A stretch of DNA of 17,376 bases. Origin: Bacillota bacterium (GTDB taxonomy: Bacteria; Bacillota; Clostridia; Acetivibrionales; DTU013). Location of the stretch: NCBI GenBank assembly GCA_023399355.1, contig JAEWQC010000268.1, positions 1-17,376 on the forward strand, in the 5' to 3' direction. The translations under genes were made by a program, and so were the position numbers. Of this stretch, positions 14,202 through 17,376 are shown in pieces (position 1 is the first letter of the stretch; every line of letters starts with the position of its first letter). The notes under the pieces are model-generated. The model searched no databases. It was not told where the DNA came from and saw nothing but the letters and a program-made list of their open reading frames with translations.

Positions 14202-14423
14202 ATGAAAAAGTCCACACAAATCATAATCTCGAAAGGTGATAACCAGATTATCAGTTTCAATAATAAAGGAAAATCAATCGCTTCTATCAAGGTTTACCCG
14301 GGAAATGATTCACTGTCTTTTATTATACGACCTTTATTTACTAAGAAAAGATCGGTTGACATTCTTATAAAGTTATATGGAAGTAATATAATTCTTACTC
14401 CTTTAATTGTTAATTTTAAATAA
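14202..14423 (+). CDS. Small unknown protein
   Basis: A 73-aa basic protein (MKKSTQIIISKGDNQIISF to ...LTPLIVNFK) rich in alternating hydrophobic and polar residues, which suggests beta strands. It ends 10 bases before the ATG of the next gene, consistent with a two-gene operon. No domain is recognised. It could be a small structural, immunity or regulatory protein; I have no evidence for any of these. Confidence 0.45.
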   Translation: MKKSTQIIISKGDNQIISFNNKGKSIASIKVYPGNDSLSFIIRPLFTKKRSVDILIKLYGSNIILTPLIVNFK

Positions 14424-14433
14424 AATCAGAGTA

Positions 14434-15429
14434 ATGGAAACAGATGATAGAAATTTGGAGCCTGAAGAAGATGATTCCGAAGAAATGGATGAGTATCCGG
14501 AAGGAATAACTGATGAATATTTTGAGAAACAGGATGAACGTTATAAGGCCGATGGTTATATTAAGGTTGCAGAAGGTCAGTTTGATGAATTTGACACATG
14601 GTATGATTCAAAAATAGAAAGCCATTTTTATGAAATCCAAGATATAATTCACAACATCAAGAGATATTTAGATATCTCTATATTAGATAACTTATTTAGA
14701 ATCGTCATGAATTGGGAAAAGTACCAATACAATTCTCGATGGTGCGCTTTGGATGAAATATCGGGAGTTGAAATCATTACAATGACACCAGATGATCGAT
14801 TTGTGATTAATATGCTGTACCCTGTTTGTTATGTTAAAAGGTCACAATTAAAAAGTGTTTATAAAGAATATGGAAAACTGGTTAGACAGTTTAAGACTCA
14901 AATGAAAAAAAATGGTTACTTCAAAGCAATAGATAAGATTGTTGCAGAAGAAAACCGCAAGAAATTGGAACAAGAAACCTTATTAAGAAAAAAGAAAGAA
15001 GAAAAATTAGCGATTGAAGCTGAAGCACTAGCAGAGAAGGAAAAAGAGGAAATGGAATTTGCCGAATTACAATTATCAAAAATTGCTGCTTATTTTTTAA
15101 ATCCAGTTACTCCATATTACTGCATTGGTCCGACACTATGTACAATAGACGGTAAAATTCTCATCATCACACATAGTCAAATGTACAACTTTCATTACTC
15201 AAAAATCAAGAACTACTCGATGTTAATTTCACATATAAGAAAATTCTATGAATGCATAGGAGTACATGAGGGTTTTCACAATAAATATGCGTTTCACCAT
15301 TATTCACCTGAGTCAGTTCCCACAGGATGGAATTACACAGTCGGTTGGCTTAGATGTTACGATAGACCCGAAATCAACGCGGAAACAATTAGGGCGGATT
15401 ATATTAAATGGCGTGCAGAAATATCCTAA
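14434..15429 (+). CDS. Unknown protein with acidic N-terminus and central coiled coil
   Basis: A 331-aa protein of unknown function. The first 45 residues are strongly acidic (ETDDRNLEPEEDDSEEMDE). A globular part follows (about 50-180) with several Trp/Tyr residues (EFDTWYDSK, NWEKYQYNSRW). A charged coiled coil lies at about 184-225, rich in Lys/Glu/Ala (LRKKKEEKLAIEAEALAEKE). The C-terminal 100 residues are rich in His, Tyr and Cys (PYYCIGPTLC, KYAFHHY, VGWLRCYDRPE). ATG 14434 is preferred over 14407 because it gives an uninterrupted acidic start and avoids overlap with the preceding small gene. No catalytic motif is recognised. The next genes run on the opposite strand. Confidence 0.7.
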   Translation: METDDRNLEPEEDDSEEMDEYPEGITDEYFEKQDERYKADGYIKVAEGQFDEFDTWYDSKIESHFYEIQDIIHNIKRYLDISILDNLFRIVMNWEKYQYNSRWCALDEISGVEIITMTPDDRFVINMLYPVCYVKRSQLKSVYKEYGKLVRQFKTQMKKNGYFKAIDKIVAEENRKKLEQETLLRKKKEEKLAIEAEALAEKEKEEMEFAELQLSKIAAYFLNPVTPYYCIGPTLCTIDGKILIITHSQMYNFHYSKIKNYSMLISHIRKFYECIGVHEGFHNKYAFHHYSPESVPTGWNYTVGWLRCYDRPEINAETIRADYIKWRAEIS

Positions 15430-15512
15430 AGATTAAGTCACGGCAATACTCTTCAAAAAATTAAGAAAGACGTTCTTTGTTATTACTTACCCTTGAGTGG
15501 ATTATAGTCGTA

Positions 15513-15632
15513 TTAGGGTTTCTCTTTCTTTTTATCCTTTCTTTTTTCCTGTCTACGACGTTGTTTGTCAAGATATGACTCAACGATATTCCTTGTTTCT
15601 TCAGTAATTAAAATTTTAGGTTCTTCACGCAT
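15513..15632 (-). CDS. Very small basic protein
   Basis: A 39-aa minus-strand frame: MREEPKILITEETRNIVESY, then LDKQRRRQEKRKDKKKEKP. The N-terminal half is amphipathic-helical and the C-terminal half almost entirely Lys/Arg/Glu, as in small nucleic-acid-binding or tail peptides. It lies 72 bases downstream of the 73-aa gene on the same strand and would be the last gene of the minus-strand cluster. Confidence 0.45.
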   Translation of the reverse strand: MREEPKILITEETRNIVESYLDKQRRRQEKRKDKKKEKP

Positions 15633-15704
15633 AACTCAATTTTTTCAGCAAAGATAGGGGATGTATGATTTCGGACTTTAAAAAATTGACTAAGAACTTC
15701 CTTT

Positions 15705-15926
15705 TTATCTGATAGGAAGCCGTTTCATCTTAACTCTATTTATAAAGTGATACCAAATTAATCCTCTCGCTTGATTTTCATTCATGAAGTAAGTTTCAGG
15801 TGATATTAAATCATGTGGATCTGTTTCTAAAAGTTCATGGAGGATTGGTTCCAATTCTGGCCGTATTACACTTTTGATTTCCTCAATATAAGTATGGTAC
15901 TTCTCTACAAATTCTATTGCATCCAT
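15705..15926 (-). CDS. Small unknown protein of the minus-strand cluster
   Basis: A 73-aa, mostly helical, acidic protein (MDAIEFVEKYHTYIEEIK... LEPILHELLETDPHDL... GLIWYHFINRVKMKRLPIR). No domain is recognised. It follows the 125-aa gene by 21 bases in the same direction, so it is probably co-transcribed. Small acidic helical partners are common next to effector proteins, but an immunity role here would be a guess. Confidence 0.55.
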   Translation of the reverse strand: MDAIEFVEKYHTYIEEIKSVIRPELEPILHELLETDPHDLISPETYFMNENQARGLIWYHFINRVKMKRLPIR

Positions 15927-15947
15927 TTCAAAAATTAATTAATTTTT

Positions 15948-16325
15948 TCAGTTAAATGAATAAGAACTCAATCCATTATACCAAATGTCAATTGGTCCAT
16001 TTGCTATATATCTGCGAAAAACTTTTGAATCAATAAAGTTGGTTTCTCGACTTCTTATTCCAAGTCGGATAGTCGATTCATCACCAACTTCCCCTTTTAC
16101 TATTATCTTACCATGTTCATCATTTACCAACATTCGTATTTGACTTTCACTTATCATTATAAATTTACCATTAGCGAAATTGAATTCACCTAACTCTTTA
16201 ATAAAGATATCATACACAAACTGGTGTTGTTTCTTATGTTTACCAATAAAAAGAACTCGGCCATCATTGAATAACCACATAAATGCGATTTCAAGTCTAT
16301 CTTCATAGTAATAAACTCCTTTCAT
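15948..16325 (-). CDS. Unknown beta-rich protein overlapping the caspase-like gene
   Basis: A 125-aa protein of unknown function with a pattern of short strands (LEIAFMWLFNDGRVLFIG, KIIVKGEVGDESTIRLGI). Its ATG overlaps the stop of the upstream 200-aa gene by four bases (ATGA), which implies translational coupling and a functional link between the two products. No signal peptide, membrane segment or known motif is seen. Confidence 0.65.
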   Translation of the reverse strand: MKGVYYYEDRLEIAFMWLFNDGRVLFIGKHKKQHQFVYDIFIKELGEFNFANGKFIMISESQIRMLVNDEHGKIIVKGEVGDESTIRLGIRSRETNFIDSKVFRRYIANGPIDIWYNGLSSYSFN

Positions 16326-16924
16326 ACTCGACCTGTATTACAAACCTTGTTTGAAAAACCGGAAGGTTTATTCTGCATCAAAAACAATCGTTTAAAATTA
16401 AACGCTGCGATTGAATTAGTTTTGGCCAATTCCCCATATTCGTTCATCAGATTTTTAAAAAGGATATTCAGTGGCTCATTAATAAACTTACCAATAATGG
16501 CCGAGAATCTGTAATTGGATTCTTCAAGGACTCTTTCCAAATCCTCAGTGCAAGGGAAATTATAATATAGGGCTTCACTATTTTCTGATATCATCATCTC
16601 ACTACAAAATCCAAATAATCTGTTCCTTTTTACAAATTCACTAGCATAGCACCAGATATACAGGTTATTGGGTTTATTTTTCAGATACTTAACAATTGAA
16701 TCATCTATAACATATGGGTAACAATTATAAAAATGACCACAGGAAAATAACCCTGAAGGTGAACCGTGGCCACAGCAGATTACCCGATCATGTATTGTGA
16801 TGTATTCCAGCAATTGAATTCTGTTTACACCACCCGAAATGACCGTTTTATCAGGTATGTTCTGATAAATTCCCTTTAAGAAAGCGGTCGATGGGTCTTT
16901 GGGATGAATGATAAGTGTCTTCAT
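16322..16924 (-). CDS. Putative caspase/CHAT-like protein with a His-Gly/Cys dyad
   Basis: A 200-aa protein starting MKTLIIHPKDPSTAFLKGIY, which I recognise as a Bacteroidota protein family without an established function. The order of elements fits a clan-CD cysteine peptidase (caspase/CHAT fold): a hydrophobic strand then His-Gly in DRVICCGHGSPSGLF (His53-Gly54), and later a strand ending in cysteine, NLYIWCYASEFV (Cys92). The spacing of about 39 residues between them is within the range seen in such folds, but the assignment is inference. ATG 16924 is chosen over a longer frame (to 17014) because the upstream extension is low-complexity and crosses inverted repeats. It heads a minus-strand cluster with three small genes. 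Confidence 0.7.
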   Translation of the reverse strand: MKTLIIHPKDPSTAFLKGIYQNIPDKTVISGGVNRIQLLEYITIHDRVICCGHGSPSGLFSCGHFYNCYPYVIDDSIVKYLKNKPNNLYIWCYASEFVKRNRLFGFCSEMMISENSEALYYNFPCTEDLERVLEESNYRFSAIIGKFINEPLNILFKNLMNEYGELAKTNSIAAFNFKRLFLMQNKPSGFSNKVCNTGRV

Positions 16925-16935
16925 ACCAGCTAAAA

Positions 16936-16964
16936 TATAGCGAAAATGCCGGAAATGCGCTATA
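16936..16964. promoter_or_regulatory. Inverted repeat TATAGCG/CGCTATA upstream of the caspase-like gene
   Basis: TATAGCG (16936-16942) and CGCTATA (16958-16964) are perfect 7-bp arms 15 bases apart, starting 11 bases before the ATG at 16924 on the minus strand. This position suits an operator that overlaps the promoter or leader, or an RNA hairpin that could mask the ribosome-binding region. Confidence 0.5.
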
Positions 16965-17003
16965 ATCAGCGAGAAAGATCCGGAGATTCCTGGGCTTGAA
17001 AAA

Positions 17004-17146
17004 TTATCCGGCAAAATTTATACGTTGCCAGATAACCTTTTTACCTTCCCGTCGCCCCGGGATCAAGTCACATCCGCGCAGATTTCTTATTACTGGTCAA
17101 AGAATTACCGTTTAACAGAAGATAGTCTCAGTTATTTGCCAGATAA
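17004..17146. repeat. Three-copy TTGCCAGATAA repeat, two arms inverted
   Basis: TTATCCGGCAA (17004-17014) is the inverted complement, with one mismatch, of TTGCCAGATAA at 17025-17035, separated by 10 bases. A third exact TTGCCAGATAA follows at 17136-17146. This forms a near-perfect 11-bp inverted repeat plus a direct repeat in the intergenic region. It could be an operator, an iteron-like site or a recombination site. Confidence 0.55.
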
Positions 17147-17376
17147 ATTGATCGATACCGGGGGTATCCGGGGGCTACCTTCCTCCCCCCCGAATCCCCC
17201 CTTAAATGATGTAAAAATTTAATCTATAAAACATGGAACAAACCCTTTTCAAATATCCAGCCCAGTTTGGTAAAAAATGGGAATACCCAATTTAAGAAAA
17301 AAATTTTGGGTCAAAAATTCGGGAAAATCAGAAATTTATTATTGATTATGTACTCCTAACAAAACCCAGCGATTTA
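17147..17376. other. Right-end region without a supported gene
   Basis: It holds a 15-base palindrome GATACC-GGG-GGTATC (17154-17168), then G-rich and C-rich tracts (to about 17205) unlike the AT-rich rest of the window, then AT-rich sequence with ACCCAA/TTGGGT arms (17285-17290/17306-17311). A 20-codon frame at 17233-17295 (MEQTLFKYPAQFGKKWEYPI) is too short to support. The composition change may mark the edge of a module. Confidence 0.4.

Noticed and set aside
13973..14290. 105-codon minus-strand frame
   Set aside because: It overlaps the structured block and the start of the 73-aa plus-strand gene; its translation shows no domain and mixes unlike composition.
17025..17222. 65-codon plus-strand frame starting MPDNLFTF
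   Set aside because: It begins within an inverted-repeat area and ends in the C-rich tract, giving a Pro/Ser-rich tail typical of chance translation.

Overview
The window looks like the left part of an integrated mobile element or genomic island in a low-GC bacterium of the Bacteroidota. The evidence for the phylum is a BT4734/VirE-N-type primase, -33 TTTG / -7 TAnnTTTG-like promoter sequences, a Cys-Ser lipoprotein signal, and a 'MKTLIIHPKD...' protein family I know from Bacteroidales-type genomes. No housekeeping gene other than the tRNA is present. No species can be named from this sequence.

Layout. (1) 1-2200: tRNA-Asn(GTT), then a convergent large serine recombinase on the minus strand whose last codons and stop lie inside the tRNA, preceded by a coupled 58-aa gene. 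This is the integration module and the likely left junction. (2) 2200-5870: a primase-like replication protein and an outer-membrane-type lipoprotein (YD-type repeats plus a DnaJ-like zinc-finger tail). The lipoprotein gene lies between two diverged copies of a non-coding repeat. (3) 5820-9760: a visibly GC-richer module holding a 216-aa unknown protein, a ParB-like/DNA-methyltransferase fusion, an AAA+ ATPase and a small helix-turn-helix protein. It carries four copies of a palindrome-like site built on AAAGTTGGACTTT, plus a tandem duplication of promoter and 5' gene end that left a gene remnant. (4) 9930-10920: a two-part protein with a cold-shock/OB-like N-terminus and an RNase-toxin-like middle. 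(5) 11230-13200: a HindIII-family type II restriction-modification pair, restriction gene first, with a 23-bp overlap and paired direct repeats upstream. (6) 13160-14070: a short tyrosine recombinase flanked by repeats and a structured GC-rich block. (7) 14200-15430: two unknown plus-strand genes. (8) 15510-17376: a minus-strand cluster of four genes headed by a putative His/Cys-dyad (caspase/CHAT-like) protein, with an inverted-repeat operator candidate and repeats upstream.

How it fits together: integration (serine recombinase at tRNA-Asn), possible self-replication (primase), maintenance or defence (HindIII-like R-M, ParB-methyltransferase/AAA+ cassette, possible nuclease and protease effectors) and a second recombinase are the usual content of an integrative element with accessory defence islands. 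No conjugation, capsid or transposase genes are visible. No second copy of the tRNA 3' end is seen, so the right boundary is probably outside the window. The most interesting candidates for an undescribed system are the ParB-methyltransferase/AAA+/HTH cassette with its palindromic sites and the minus-strand caspase-like cluster. Both functional readings are inference.
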